64,000 nt of DNA from a virus, in IMG/VR virus record IMGVR_UViG_3300010401_000005, positions 1-64,000 of that record; one strand, written 5' to 3'. Shown piece by piece: positions 30,756-41,500 of this stretch. Position 1 is the stretch's first letter; every line of letters begins with the position of its first letter. Under the pieces are notes generated by a model that was not told where the DNA came from, did no database searches, and saw nothing but the letters and a program-made list of their open reading frames with translations. The position numbers and the translations under genes were made by a program.

Positions 30756-31474
30756 AGTCAATATTACTTAACTCCCGTGAAGTACGCGGCATCCTGTCGG
30801 GCAATGTGAGGCTGTTGCTCCGACCACTCAAAAAACAGCCGTACCCGAGCAGAACGAATCCGCCCCATTTTAGCGACACGGAACCGGGGGATTTGTTCGT
30901 CTGCCCTGACATCTTCCCCACTACCGACAAACCAGGTTTTGTGCTTACCCTCTGTGAGTCGAAGGGGACGTATCACTACATGGGGCAGAAGGCATTTACG
31001 GAGAAGTTTTGTCCGTGGGGAGGTGAAGGCGCGGAGGTTTGCGGCAAAGAAACCTTCTTCGCTACAGAGTACCCAAACAAGCCACTTTTGCCGGGTGCTA
31101 TTGTGACGTTGAGCGGTTGGGCGCATGTTTCCTATCGCGCCGATTCGGATAAGTGGATGCGAGAGGCAAGCGCATGGAAGCCTGCACAAACGATGAAGCA
31201 GGAATATAGCCGCCTGCATTTACGCCTTCTCTCCGTCCGTGTAGTGAGGCTCAACGATGTCTCTGAGGAAGAGGCTATCGCGGCAGGCATAGAACGGTTT
31301 CCGATTCGTTACCACCATGCGCCGGGTTTCGTGTGGGGAGTGGATAGAGAAACCGCTTATGCAGACAATGCGACAGGAGGTTTGCGGGCGGTATGGGGGA
31401 AGGAATACCCGACGTTACCATTTGAAAAAACATGGATATGGATGCTCGGTATTAAGAGGATAGAGGCAAAATGA
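30752..31474 (+). CDS. ASCH-domain phage protein (240 aa)
   Basis: Layout of the common lambdoid ASCH protein: SGNVRLLLRPLKK (like GRKTQTRRVIK), GDLFVCPD, ETFF, YRADSDKWM and WKPAQTMKQEYSRLHLRLLS, LNDVSEEEAIAAGIE, and C-terminal FEKTWIWMLGIKRI. ASCH domains are PUA-like and are proposed to bind RNA or modified bases; precise function unknown. Overlaps both neighbours by 4 nt. Confidence 0.75.
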   Translation: MKSILLNSREVRGILSGNVRLLLRPLKKQPYPSRTNPPHFSDTEPGDLFVCPDIFPTTDKPGFVLTLCESKGTYHYMGQKAFTEKFCPWGGEGAEVCGKETFFATEYPNKPLLPGAIVTLSGWAHVSYRADSDKWMREASAWKPAQTMKQEYSRLHLRLLSVRVVRLNDVSEEEAIAAGIERFPIRYHHAPGFVWGVDRETAYADNATGGLRAVWGKEYPTLPFEKTWIWMLGIKRIEAK

Positions 31475-31824
31475 AACCATGTACAAGAGTCCGTATTCTC
31501 ATCGGTTCATATGCAAACACCAACGGGACGGTTATTGATGCAGGACTAAAGAATTCTCAGAATGTGGCCGTCATGCCCGACGAAAAGCAAATATGTTACA
31601 CGTTAGAAAGATACTGCAAAGAAATTGAAGGAGATGCTCCGCCGACAATGGAGGAGTTGCAGGTGCAGAATGCAGAACTCTACGTTGCGCTTTCGGATCT
31701 TGTCACCTTATGGGTGCAAGATGATGCTTTTGGATATGGGACAGAGGCTGAAACCGTGAAAATTCGTAATGCGCGGGAGGTGTTGGCGAAGTATGCCAGC
31801 AAGGAGGAACCAAAAAGTGGATAA
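31471..31824 (+). CDS. Hypothetical 117-aa protein
   Basis: N-terminal SH3-like strand (CTRVRILIGSYANTNGTVID) followed by a helical C-terminal half rich in Glu and Ala. Function unknown. Confidence 0.5.
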   Translation: MKPCTRVRILIGSYANTNGTVIDAGLKNSQNVAVMPDEKQICYTLERYCKEIEGDAPPTMEELQVQNAELYVALSDLVTLWVQDDAFGYGTEAETVKIRNAREVLAKYASKEEPKSG

Positions 31825-32128
31825 CACTCGTGAGATTATCGAAGGCTTGGTTCGTGTGGAAGAATACAACGAACAGTTCCGACAACCGAATCCGAACGGC
31901 GGGAATCCTGTCTGTACCCCACGCCTCGGCAAGCCTCTTCGCCTGAAAGCAGACGGTTCCGGTTATATCAAACCACCCCCTAAACCGGTGATATGTGAGC
32001 GCTGCGGGGGCGTGATAGATACGGAGAATCGCGGGCCTTGTCCTGCGATGCCGAGGTCGGAGAGGTGGGGCGAAGATTGGAAAGGGGAACCGGAAAATGG
32101 AAACAACTCAAATCCTGCGATGCCTTGA
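31817..32128 (+). CDS. Hypothetical 103-aa Cys-motif protein
   Basis: GTG start at 31817 with AAGGAGG 9 nt upstream, overlapping the end of the previous gene by 8 nt. CERCGG at residues ~55-60 and a later Cys (GPCPAMP) suggest a half zinc ribbon. Function unknown. Confidence 0.5.
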   Translation: MDNTREIIEGLVRVEEYNEQFRQPNPNGGNPVCTPRLGKPLRLKADGSGYIKPPPKPVICERCGGVIDTENRGPCPAMPRSERWGEDWKGEPENGNNSNPAMP

Positions 32129-32414
32129 AAACGAACGCAAGACATCCCGCTTTCTCAAGATATGGGGGCGCATTGCTTTAGGCATCCTCGGATTCAACGT
32201 CTACGCCCTTCTGCTAACCCTCTCCACGCACGGCAATGCCTTGTGGTGCCTGCCTGTCAACATCGTAAGCATCGGCATGAGTGTAGCAACGTACCGTTCT
32301 CATCTGAAGAATGTTCGGCATTGGGAGAAGCGTCACGCGGAATTAATCGAGGAGTTGGACAGGGAATCGGGAGAGCGGTTCACAATGGCGTTGATGCAGA
32401 AGCGTGAGGTATAA
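32097..32414 (+). CDS. Two-helix membrane protein (105 aa)
   Basis: IWGRIALGILGFNVYALLL and CLPVNIVSIGMSVATYR are hydrophobic spans separated by a short loop; a charged cytoplasmic helix follows (NVRHWEKRHAELIEELDRE). Overlaps the previous gene by 32 nt. Function unknown. Confidence 0.55.
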   Translation: METTQILRCLENERKTSRFLKIWGRIALGILGFNVYALLLTLSTHGNALWCLPVNIVSIGMSVATYRSHLKNVRHWEKRHAELIEELDRESGERFTMALMQKREV

Positions 32415-32422
32415 TACATCTA

Positions 32423-32776
32423 ATGTCTATCTACGCAACCCTAGCAATCCTAAAAGTCCAACGCCCTTCAAAAGTCGGGGAGGAGCCTTTCGAGTTTGAA
32501 GAGGCCTGGTTTCAAGGCGTCCCCGCCCACATTGACTATACCGGCGAAGCGTGGGCGTTTCTGCCCCCGCCTGTAGATGTGAACGGGCGGATGCGCTGCG
32601 TGTTCTGCATCCTTGCAGATACCGAGAAGGGAACTGAGCGGTGCGGACAAGAGTTTCACGACTGGCTGTTTATCCTATCCGACGAAGAGTATTTTGAGAC
32701 GCCTTTCTATCAGATGATGGAGAGGCTTGAAAAAGTGATTGAGGAACGGTTTCCTTCTGGTATGATTGTGGTATAA
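32423..32776 (+). CDS. Hypothetical 117-aa protein, last of the rightward operon
   Basis: Beta-rich, acidic sequence (FEFEEAWFQGVPAHIDY, EERFPSGMIVV). Its last codons double as an extended -10 promoter motif (TGGTATAAT, 32769-32777). A strong hairpin follows. Function unknown. Confidence 0.55.
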   Translation: MSIYATLAILKVQRPSKVGEEPFEFEEAWFQGVPAHIDYTGEAWAFLPPPVDVNGRMRCVFCILADTEKGTERCGQEFHDWLFILSDEEYFETPFYQMMERLEKVIEERFPSGMIVV

Positions 32777-32808
32777 TGTCCTTGATACGAAGTCCCCACC
32801 ACAGGAAA

Positions 32809-32839
32809 AGATACCCCTCGTTTATGGCGAGGGGTATCT
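32809..32839. terminator. Perfect 12-bp hairpin between converging operons
   Basis: AGATACCCCTCG (32809-32820), 7-nt loop, CGAGGGGTATCT (32828-32839). It lies 32 nt after the last plus-strand stop and 6 nt before the end of the minus-strand late operon. U-tracts are poor on both sides, so a boundary or 3'-end-protecting hairpin is as likely as an intrinsic terminator. Confidence 0.65.
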
Positions 32840-32845
32840 CCTTGT

Positions 32846-33124
32846 CTAAACGTTCTGCGCAACGAGTTGAACCGTCACGTTGACGCCATGCTGATTGTAG
32901 GCAAAGAGCGTCTTCGGTGTGGTTCCCGCCACGACGTTTTGAACGAGCGAGAGCAGTACGGACTGAGGGAAGCCCGGAAACATCTGCATGAGTTGATTGG
33001 TCACGTCGTCATGGAATGTTGAGTGGCCCAGATCCATCCCCCATATTCTGAATTTGATGTCACCATTGACAATGATATGGGCGACGGCGGTCATGCCCAC
33101 AGGGGCAGTTGGTTCGTTTACCAT
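32846..33124 (-). CDS. Hypothetical 92-aa protein, last gene of the late operon
   Basis: Hydrophobic beta-rich sequence (AVAHIIVNGDIKFRIWGMD, MFPGFPQSVLLSLVQNVVAG). Probably structural or lysis-related by position; no family recognised. Confidence 0.5.
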   Translation of the reverse strand: MVNEPTAPVGMTAVAHIIVNGDIKFRIWGMDLGHSTFHDDVTNQLMQMFPGFPQSVLLSLVQNVVAGTTPKTLFAYNQHGVNVTVQLVAQNV

Positions 33125-33134
33125 TGCGATTCTC

Positions 33135-33302
33135 CTATTTCCCGCTTCCGAAGACTGCCCACCCCAGAAGCCCGATGAGGATGAAGACGGCCAGCGAACT
33201 GCCGCCCCACATCCTTTGTTCGGCAGGCAGGCGATAGACGCCGAAGCCTCCGAGTAGCAGGCAGATTATAAAGACGATCCAGAACAATAATCCGATTGTG
33301 AT
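33135..33302 (-). CDS. Two-span membrane protein (55 aa), probable AUC start
   Basis: GLLFWIVFIICLLLGGFGVY and LAVFILIGLLGWAVFG are two membrane helices with a short loop, a holin-like shape. An in-frame ATC at 33302 lies 6 nt after GGGGAGG; the upstream ATG at 33335 lacks a ribosome site. Likely part of the lysis cluster (inference). Confidence 0.5.
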   Translation of the reverse strand: MTIGLLFWIVFIICLLLGGFGVYRLPAEQRMWGGSSLAVFILIGLLGWAVFGSGK

Positions 33303-33369
33303 AGTACACCTCCCCTTCTTGAGAGAGAAAACCATTTTCTATATCAAAACGCCCGGTGCGTCATATCGC

Positions 33370-33741
33370 CTACAACCACAGAAGGCTAAAGTGGTTTATC
33401 GTCAGATGCAGGGTATTGTCTGCTACGATCATAAGCCACACTGACAACCACGGTGGCATTGCAGACGGGTATCCCGTCGCCTGACAATCCTCCCATTTTG
33501 GCGGGTTAGGGCCGATAGAATTCTTGACGAATACCACATACCGAGCAAGCCTGAATCGGTCAATGAAGAAGTGAGTAATCCAGATAACGAGAACGGCTTT
33601 CCATGAACCAATGAACAGGAACGGCAGAGAGTAAACCGTTGCATGGGCCAATGCCGCCCAAGAGTTCTTGGTCTTGTTGGTTGCCATGCAATCGGTTTGT
33701 GTGATGTAATCGCCAATCATGTGCAGGATAAGTTGAATCAT
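33370..33741 (-). CDS. DUF3307-family membrane protein (123 aa)
   Basis: Pattern LILHMIGDYITQTDCMATNK, AHATVYSLPFLF, VIWITHFFIDRFRLARY, and WLMIVADNTLHLTI matches the DUF3307 membrane proteins found in phages and bacteria, with conserved HxxxD and THFxIDR signatures. Several membrane helices. Function unknown; often near lysis genes. Confidence 0.65.
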   Translation of the reverse strand: MIQLILHMIGDYITQTDCMATNKTKNSWAALAHATVYSLPFLFIGSWKAVLVIWITHFFIDRFRLARYVVFVKNSIGPNPPKWEDCQATGYPSAMPPWLSVWLMIVADNTLHLTINHFSLLWL

Positions 33742-33806
33742 GTCGTGCCTCCTATTTGATAGTTTAGCACGTTCTCTATTGATTGGCTATTAAATAGATC
33801 ACACCG

Positions 33807-34046
33807 TCAACCCTTCTCCTTTTTGCGTTCTGGGGGTGAGACGTACCCACGCCGCAAACAGTTCCCCCACGCCTCTGTATACGCTCCCTGCGCCAATCGT
33901 GACGCCGACTGCGCCTCCTTCAAATCCTCCCTCAATCGCGCTTGCGTTTCCATGATTGCATGTACGCGGGCGCGGGCGTTCATTGCGGCGTCTTCGAGTT
34001 CATGCAGGCGAGCAAGCGCGGCAGTTCTTTCGTTCTCCTCGTTCAT
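33807..34046 (-). CDS. Coiled-coil protein (79 aa)
   Basis: Charged helix (LHELEDAAMNARARVHAIME and TQARLREDLKEAQSAS). Resembles the cytoplasmic part of Rz-like or XhlA-like lysis proteins but has no membrane span of its own. Coupled to its upstream neighbour. Confidence 0.5.
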   Translation of the reverse strand: MNEENERTAALARLHELEDAAMNARARVHAIMETQARLREDLKEAQSASRLAQGAYTEAWGNCLRRGYVSPPERKKEKG

Positions 34047-34369
34047 CCCTGCGGATGCTCCCGGTCATCATTTCTGGTTTCCGCCTCCACTGCCCTCTGT
34101 GTCATCGCCGCCAGCTTCTCCGTCACCCCGTTCGTCTGCTGTTCCACGCGCTTGACTGCCTCATTGCCTGTCTGTGTGAGGGCGTTCCCTTCCTTCAGGT
34201 CTTCATGAACAGCATCTATCTTCGCCGCCGTCTCTATTTTCGCGGCATCGGTTTTGCGTCCATTGCGGAGGGAAACGAGGAAAGCGGCGATGACGGTCAG
34301 GAGCGTTCCCAACTGGAGCAGGATACCGGGGAGGTTTACAACAAGATCATGGAATTTTGCATCAGACAT
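34043..34369 (-). CDS. Membrane protein with long coiled coil (108 aa)
   Basis: Start at 34369 (GGAAGTAGG upstream). One hydrophobic span (LPGILLQLGTLLTVIAAFLV) followed by a long Glu/Ala/Arg helix. Same shape as the proteins at 34375 and 34552, so the three may assemble as holin/hemolysin-like lysis factors. Confidence 0.55.
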   Translation of the reverse strand: MSDAKFHDLVVNLPGILLQLGTLLTVIAAFLVSLRNGRKTDAAKIETAAKIDAVHEDLKEGNALTQTGNEAVKRVEQQTNGVTEKLAAMTQRAVEAETRNDDREHPQG

Positions 34370-34374
34370 ATTGC

Positions 34375-34542
34375 CTACTTCCAAACCATGTGAGGAGCGA
34401 AGATCCCCAATAGCGCAACGAGTATCGAGATGACGGAGAGACAGATAGTCAGAAGTTTGCCCATGCCATCGACTTTGGTCTCCAGAACAGCGACACGAAC
34501 CTCCAGGGCGTTCTCCTTGTCGGAGACTTCTTTGATTTCCAT
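34375..34542 (-). CDS. XhlA-like hemolysin/holin-type protein (55 aa)
   Basis: ATG at 34542 after GGGGAGGA. N-terminal coiled coil (KENALEVRVAVLETKVDGMG) then a C-terminal membrane span (LLTICLSVISILVALLGIFA), the layout of the XhlA family, which forms membrane complexes with holin during lysis. The gene fills the space between two similar genes. Confidence 0.65.
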   Translation of the reverse strand: MEIKEVSDKENALEVRVAVLETKVDGMGKLLTICLSVISILVALLGIFAPHMVWK

Positions 34543-34551
34543 TCCTCCCCT

Positions 34552-34857
34552 TTATCGCTTTGATTTCGGCGGTTCACTCTCATTGATCGCCTGGATGAAC
34601 GCCTTCTGGATCTTTAGAGGTTGCTCCCTCTGCTCCGCTTTAATTTCTGCTATCTGCGTCTGCATGTTCTGGATGTGATCGTCGGCAAGGGCGGCGCGTA
34701 CCATCGCCTGAGTGATTTTATCTGTCTGCTTGTCGATCCGATCCAACACCGTGAGAGTCATACCGGACGCAGCGATGAGGACGCCGATAATACCTATGTA
34801 GAACTGAGACATGCTCATGGTCGCCGCCTTCGCGCCTTCGGGGGCTGGTGTTGCCAT
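34552..34857 (-). CDS. Membrane protein with coiled coil (101 aa)
   Basis: The ATG at 34857 is preceded by AGGAGTATCTAAA. Residues about 16-38 (MSQFYIGIIGVLIAASGMTL) form one span, then a Gln/Lys-rich helix (RIDKQTDKITQAMVRAALAD). Third member of the lysis-like trio. Confidence 0.6.
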   Translation of the reverse strand: MATPAPEGAKAATMSMSQFYIGIIGVLIAASGMTLTVLDRIDKQTDKITQAMVRAALADDHIQNMQTQIAEIKAEQREQPLKIQKAFIQAINESEPPKSKR

Positions 34858-34876
34858 TTTAGATACTCCTACCCTA

Positions 34877-34905
34877 TTGACAAACGGCATAACTGCCGCT
34901 ATAAT
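34877..34905 (+). promoter_or_regulatory. Perfect sigma-70 promoter, plus strand
   Basis: TTGACA (34877-34882), 17-nt spacer, TATAAT (34900-34905). It is antisense to the lysis-like genes' leader and has no plus-strand gene behind it, only a terminator 40 nt on. Confidence 0.85.
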
Positions 34906-34911
34906 GAGTAA

Positions 34912-34975
34912 GAGAATTGTAAACTAATTTTTGTAAGCCTTCCCCCTCTCTTGAAAACGGAGGGGTTCTTTTTGG
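34912..34975 (+). ncRNA. Candidate ~60-nt small RNA ending at a terminator
   Basis: From the perfect promoter to a terminator stem CCCCTC/GAGGGG (34943-34965) followed by TTCTTTTT. The transcript would be antisense to the 5' leader of the 34552-34857 mRNA. No open frame beyond seven codons. Confidence 0.5.
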
Positions 34976-34989
34976 CAGTCTGCGATTTA

Positions 34990-35150
34990 TGGTATAATAG
35001 TGTTAGGGCCGCTCGGTCATTCCAACACACTCGGACTTTAATCCGTTTCCCTGTGCGATTGCAAGCGCGAGCAGGTATGTGAAAAGATATATCGAGGTAT
35101 CCAAATAGGTGATTCTGTCGCGACTGTCACCCGGCCCCGACCCTCCTCCT
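34990..35150. other. Intergenic region with extended -10 motif
   Basis: No gene seen. TGGTATAAT at 34990-34998 (plus strand) is an extended -10 element with TTGGCA 15 nt before it. GTGTT/AACAC and further short stems follow. On the minus strand this is the stretch after gene 35151-35510. Confidence 0.35.
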
Positions 35151-35510
35151 TTATGGCCCACCCGGAACTCCCGGACCAATCGGCACATACGAATCGTACA
35201 AACTCTGAATCGCCGCCTGCACCGCATCCTTATGCGCTTTCTTGATAATCGCTGCGAGGTTCCCCTGCCAGGTATGCACCACGTCGCGCACATGCTTGAG
35301 TTTGTCTACGTTGATCCTCGGCAGGGTCGGGATAGGCGGCGTGGTGATCTGCTCCGCATCAAAGTAGTCGGAATAGTCCGGGTCGTTCACCACCTCGTCT
35401 AAGAGTGCGTACAAATCGGCGCGTTCGGTCTCGGTCATGGGAATGTCATCGGCGTCGGTGTTGGCGGCGTATGCCCATTGTGCGAGTAGTAAAAGGGTGA
35501 GTTCGTCCAT
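35151..35510 (-). CDS. Hypothetical 119-aa protein
   Basis: Acidic helical N-terminus (MTETERADLYALLDEVVNDP), Pro-rich middle and an end rich in Gly/Pro. Starts one base after the stop of the giant virion protein gene, so the two are cotranslated. Function unknown; probably virion-related by position. Confidence 0.5.
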   Translation of the reverse strand: MDELTLLLLAQWAYAANTDADDIPMTETERADLYALLDEVVNDPDYSDYFDAEQITTPPIPTLPRINVDKLKHVRDVVHTWQGNLAAIIKKAHKDAVQAAIQSLYDSYVPIGPGVPGGP

Positions 35511-35511
35511 A

Positions 35512-38500
35512 TTATCTCCTTCGGGGTGTGATACCCGGTGTTTTAGGCAGGTTGATTTTGACTTTTCCGTTCTTATCTATCTTCACAATAGACGCGCCTC
35601 GCTGATTGGTGGAACCTTTCACAGGCAGACGATTGCGAAGACCCGGGATGCCCTCCTGTACGGTCTGTGTGAATCCTTTTTGGTCTCTTGGCACTACCTT
35701 GCCCTGACTGTCTCTATCGCCCAACTTTGCGCCCTGCTGCACGATCTGCGGAATAATCAGTCTCTTCACATACTGCCCCGCCGCCTTACCACCGCTGCCC
35801 TCATCCTTCAGGGCGTCTGCCACCTGCGCGGTACTCTCAAGACCTGGTGCCTCTTCCGCCATTCCTCTGATTGCCTGGTACGCACCGCTGCCGACCTTCC
35901 CCACACCCGTTTCGGCTTTACTCTGCTCGAAGCCCCGGCGTACAGTCGCCCAGAACTGCACGGCTTCGAGGAATGGGTTATGCGACAGGATCTTTGGCAC
36001 AGTCTTCCCGCCGATCTCCAGCCCACTCGCCTCCTTCGGTTCCCCGTCCGCACCTGTGCCGTAATCTGCACCGTGAGAGTAGAATCCTGCTGTCTGGAAC
36101 CACTTCGGCTGTGCGATACCCAGATACATTGCCACAAGGCCCAGACTACCATACTTGTACGCCCGCAAGATGTTATCCGCGACTTCAGGCGACATGGCTT
36201 CTCCGCTCGTCTTCGCTTCTTTCAGGGCATCAAAGTGGAGTTTTGCGCCACGAGCAACGCCTAACCCGGTCATATCCACCGCCTTACCGATGTAGTTTGC
36301 CGGAATCTTGACAATCGGTACCATCGTCCGCATGACGGCAGACAGGGTATTCAACGCACTGTTCGTCTGTGCTGAATACTTGCCCGACTTCGCCAGCATT
36401 TCAGGCTTACCGACGATCCCGTTCAAAACATCCGAAAGGGCGTTGTCACCCTGTAACTTGACGTTTTGTGCATCTACGGCTGCGCCCATGCCGATTTTTG
36501 CTACCTCTTCTGGGGTGGACAAATCCACCCCTGCCGCCCGTGCTTTTTGCAGGCGGATTTCGAGAGCCTTATGAAACTGCCCCGTTTGCAGGAAAGACTT
36601 CATCGCACCATGCAGCCGCCCAATATACTTTAACGGTCCTTCGTTCGCATTGTCCACATGGAGGTCTTTTCCTGATTGCACATCAAGGGAGTTAAACCCG
36701 TTTATGATGGTATCACGGGCATTGTTCAACGCTTCCCTACTCGCCATTTTCCGTAGCCCGGTCACTTCCGCAGACGGGCTGAAAGCGCCTTCACGGGGCG
36801 CAACTTCTCCGAGTGTCTTTCCTCCACCGGCAGGTAGTTTCGAGTAAGGCACGGAGGCAATATCGGCAAGGGCTTCAACGGGGGGTGCCCACAACGACGC
36901 GCCGCCCAACTTGGCAAACACGGAGACACCGGACAATTTGAACTGACGGGACATCTGCACGAACTTTTCGAGTGCGCTCTTGGGCTTCTGCGCCTCTATC
37001 CGCGCCTCTACCTGCTTCCGCAAATAATCCCGCTCCTGCATCAACTTCTGCACGTTCGCCGGAACCGCATCGGCCTTTGCCTTCCGCTCCGCTTTCGCTT
37101 TCTCGTTCGCCGTCTCCCACTTCTTCAATTCCTCCGGGGAAGACATCGCCCGCTCTAACTCTACCGCCTGCTTTTGAAGATCCTCAATCCGGTCTACTTT
37201 TGCCTTTGCATCGGCGCGTGCCTGCGGATCGCCTGCATACTTCGCCACATCCTTGTCCGAAATATCCGTCTGACTCTGCGCGGTCCTCTCCTTCGCCACT
37301 TGTTTACGGAGGTCGGCAAGTTGCTGCTCAAGTGCTGTCCTTGTAGGCTTCACGCCCGGTACAGTTGGCTTCAAATTACCTGTCGTGAGTTGTTCGGTCA
37401 GGTCGTCAATCTTCCCTTGAATGATTGCCTCTCGCTTTGCACTCGCTTCTTTCGCTCTCTCTGCTTTTGCCGCTGCCGCCTTTGCGTCTGCCGCTCTCTG
37501 AGGATTTGCTGCGTTGTCCGCGATTATCTGCTCAGATATTGGAATCTGTGCCGTGCGTTCCTTCGCCAACTGTACGCGGAGGTCTTTCAACTCCTGCTGC
37601 TGTGGCGATAACGTTCCTGGTTCCCGCTTTGCCAGAGGCTTCAAGTTCCCGCTCTCCAACTGTTGCCGAATGTCGTCGATCTTGGCCTGTAAATCCTGAA
37701 TCCGCTTCGGTCGGGCTGCTGCTTCTTTCCCCTCGTTTACCGCATCCCGTATCGCATACAGCACGTCGGGCACCGCATTGACAACGTTTGCGGCGCGGGT
37801 AGGCGCATTAGCGGTGTAGGCGGCTCTGAGGATTGCTTTTTCTGCCGGTACCAACTGCTCGTCATGGATGAGTTTATCCAGTATCCGAGGGCTACCGTCT
37901 TCTTCTGTGATGGCGTCGAGGAATGCCGATGCCTTCTGCCACCCCATACGCTTACCCAGAACCTCCGTAAAGTTAGAGGGTTCGGGTATCGTCTTCGCGT
38001 CGGGCAACTTCTGTGCTTCCGCCTTCACCTGCGCCCAGACGTGCTGCAACGTTGCGTCGTCGGCATTAGGTACGTCTTCGCGCATCCGTGCCGCCCAATC
38101 TCCGAACTTGCGGATACCGCCTTCAAGGTAATACCCGCCCACTTCTACGAGGTCGGGAATGAGGGAAGCGAGATGCGCCGCTGTCTGTGCGCCGAAGGGG
38201 TCTGCCTGTACCCCGATCTGTTTGAGTTTGTCGGCAATTCTCTGCTTCGCTTCGGCGGCTTTATCTGCCGTAAAGACAGTATTCTTGCTTCCGAAGTTTG
38301 TAGCCAACGGTTCCGGCGTACTCTGTGCGCTCTTGTTCTGTTGCTGACGTACCGAAGCAGGTTTCTTCTGCGCTTCAAGTGCCGCAAGTGCCGCGTCAAG
38401 TTCTGCTTGTTTCGCTTTCAAGGCATCGGCTGAATCTTTTAATTGCTTTGCGACAGTAGCGGAAACGTCACTTCCCTTCGCTCTTGTTGCCATTGAAACA

Positions 38501-41500
38501 ACATCGGGTGCGCTAGAGTAGTCTCGAATGACAATCATCTTGCGGGCATTAAACGCCGCCGATTGCTCCCGTCCACCCTTCACAAGTGCATCTTCGTTGA
38601 GGTTCGCGGCTTGCTGTACGGCGTCAAGATCCGCCTGCCGCTCCGCAATCTTCAACTTATCGCCGCCCGCTATGGCTTCATCCAATGCCTTACCTGCACG
38701 CTCGTAATCTGCTTTGATGCGTGTTCGGTCAAACGTCAACGCCCCGATTTCTACGGCGTCTAGCGGGCGCGGCTTGTCGGCAACCTTCTGCGCAAGTTCC
38801 ACCGGGTTGATTTGCCGAACGCTTTCATCCCGACTATCGAATGCCTGCACCGATGCCTTGCCCTGAACATAAGCGTCTCCCATTTTGGTATAAAGTTGAC
38901 GCTCTACCGGAGTCATGCCTCTCTGTGCGCGCTCCGCTTCCGTGATAGCGTTCTTCGCGCCTGTCGTTTGAGGGATAGGCTTTATTGGCGCTGTGGGGGC
39001 TTCTGTGGCAGCTTTTGGCGGTTCTACCGGCGACGTTGTAGGCGGGCGTGTCGGCGGTTTCACGGGAGGAGGAGACCCGGTTTTAGGCGTTGGGTTTTCA
39101 ACGGGACGTTCGAGGGTTTCCGTAGACGCAATCTGCCCGGAGACTTCTCGGAAATGCTGCAACGACGCGTCATAGATCGCCTGCAAATGCGGACGCACCG
39201 CCTCCCCGAATTCCTCCACCATTGCCTTCGACCAATCGGCAAAGGCGGTTGCACCCCTTACCAGATGGTCGGCACCGATGGCAAGGATGTCCGAGAGGTC
39301 GTAGTGTTCGAGACCTTTGAAGACGTTCGGGCCGGTGTTTAGGGTGCCGCCTTTGGCTTTGCGTTTGGCGGCGTTTTCGCGGGCTTTGTCGGCGGCGTCG
39401 GAGATACGTTCGACGATAGACGGCTTTACTTCTTGGGTGAAGAGACCGGTGTCTTCCACGCCCCGACTAACTTGTGGTGTTCCGGGTTCGGAGAGTCCGC
39501 TAACACCTGATCCGCTATTGAGTGAAACTGCTCCGGGGTTAGCGAGGTCCGCGACGCTTCTGCCGACGTGCGGACGGAGGGCGTCTGCAAGTTGCCCTGC
39601 GGCTTGTTCTTTTGTAAGTCTGCCATTTCCAACCTCTCCCGCAAGACGGGCAATTTCTGCCTTTACCGTGTCTTGCTGATACAACAAATTGAGACGTTCC
39701 GCAAGGGCTTTGTTGCTCTCAGCCATGCCCTGCGCTTCGGTCTGTCGTGCCGCTTCGTCTATGTGTTCGCCTTCGCGCAATCGTGCGCCGACAGGCTTCA
39801 ATAGATTACTACGTTCGGCAGACAGTTTCCTGCTTACGGCTTCCTTTAAGTCTACCCTAATTCCTCTTGTAGACTTTGCCGCTTCAAACTCCCCGCCGAA
39901 AAGATCCACTTGCCCCGACTTATCCGCAGCGAGTGTTCCATTCCTCTGGTCCTCAAGATACTCTAATGCAAGTTTCTGACCCTTCGCGTGCGTGGTATCG
40001 CCCCGTGTTGCGGATTCATCTATCGCGCCGTGCTGTGCTTCGGGTGTGAGACCTTCAACGCTCCCGATACCTGCCGCAACCGCTTCCGGTACGTCGCCGG
40101 ATCGGACACGGTTCAAAGAGGCTTCGTCAAGGGACATCAGTCCGCCCATGTTGCGGGCCATGTCGCCGGTCGTGGAAATCCCGCTTTTAGAGAAGTCTTC
40201 GGGCTTCATTCCTAACCCCTGCATGACTTCAATAGCATCTAAAGCGGTTCCTTTGCCGTCGCGGACGTTCTCCAACGCACCGCGAGCGCGAGCCGCCTGC
40301 ATGGTCCATCCGTCTTTAGCGTCCAGCACATTGACCGGAATATCATTCGGGACACTGACAGGTTTTCCGTCCGGCCCGATCTTCACAAAGGACTTTGCAC
40401 GGTTGGCAAGTTCTGCCCGGTGGTGTCCATTCACCGCGTAGTTATTGCCGTTCTCATCGCGCCATACCGTAAGGCGTCCGCCCTGATCTACGTCATAAAC
40501 ATCGGTTCCTTTGAGCACATCTGTCACTCCGGCTTTTGTGTCCACAATGCCCGACTTTTTGTACTGCATTCCGGGCAAGACTTTGATTTCAGCAGGCTTG
40601 AGTGTATCGGTTTTCACTGTCGGGGCGGTCGTAGGTTGCGGAACTTCGGCAGGCGTCAACTCCCGCGCCGGTGCTATCGGCGGAGTAACCCCCGCTTCCG
40701 GTGCTACCGTTTCAGGCACCTGCTGACGAGAAGCATTGATAGCCGCCACCCTCTGCCGTGCCGCTTCTGCCGCCGCCGTTATCTTTGCCACATATTCCGG
40801 CTGTGTGGGCGTAGAAACGTCAGGGGGCGTAACAGTCGGGGGAATAGGGTTTGCGATCTCTCCTGCCTGTACAGACGGCGTAGCGGCGTTCTGAGATGCA
40901 GACGGCTCCGCAACAGGTTCAGGAATACGAGGAACGCTAAACGTCTCCTTCGTCTGCACATTCTGCACCGTCGCCGTTCTTTTATTCCCACCCGTCACCC
41001 GCAGTTTCGTTCCGTCCGTTGCATGAACCGTCTCCCCTGGTCGCGCCTCCGTCAGATCCATATTCACCACCGGCTGCGGTGAGGGGTGCCGTAATCTTTG
41101 TTGTTCGAGGAATGCAGGGACTTCGGCAGGCGGCATGGTCTCTTTTGCGCCCGGAATATCCCCCCGTTTCGGCGTCTGAATCGTAAAGTTATCCCCGTCC
41201 AACGTCACCCGCGTCGGCACGGACTTCCCTTCAGCGTCAATCAGCGGCGTGACGGCAGAATCGTGACCTTTCGTTATGTGTGCGGCAATGAGGGTACCGA
41301 ACACGGTCCCTGCGCCCGCCCGTCCCGCTTTCTCGTAATCGCCCTTCTGTATGGCGTCCACAAACTCAGGCGCATTTGTTCCCAACTGGTCGAGCGCAAA
41401 TCCTGCCTCTGCCAACTTCTGCGCAATCCCTCCGAGTTGACCGAGTTTGCCTAATCCGCCGACAAAGGCACCCCCTGCAAGCATCAGAGGATCGTTCAAC

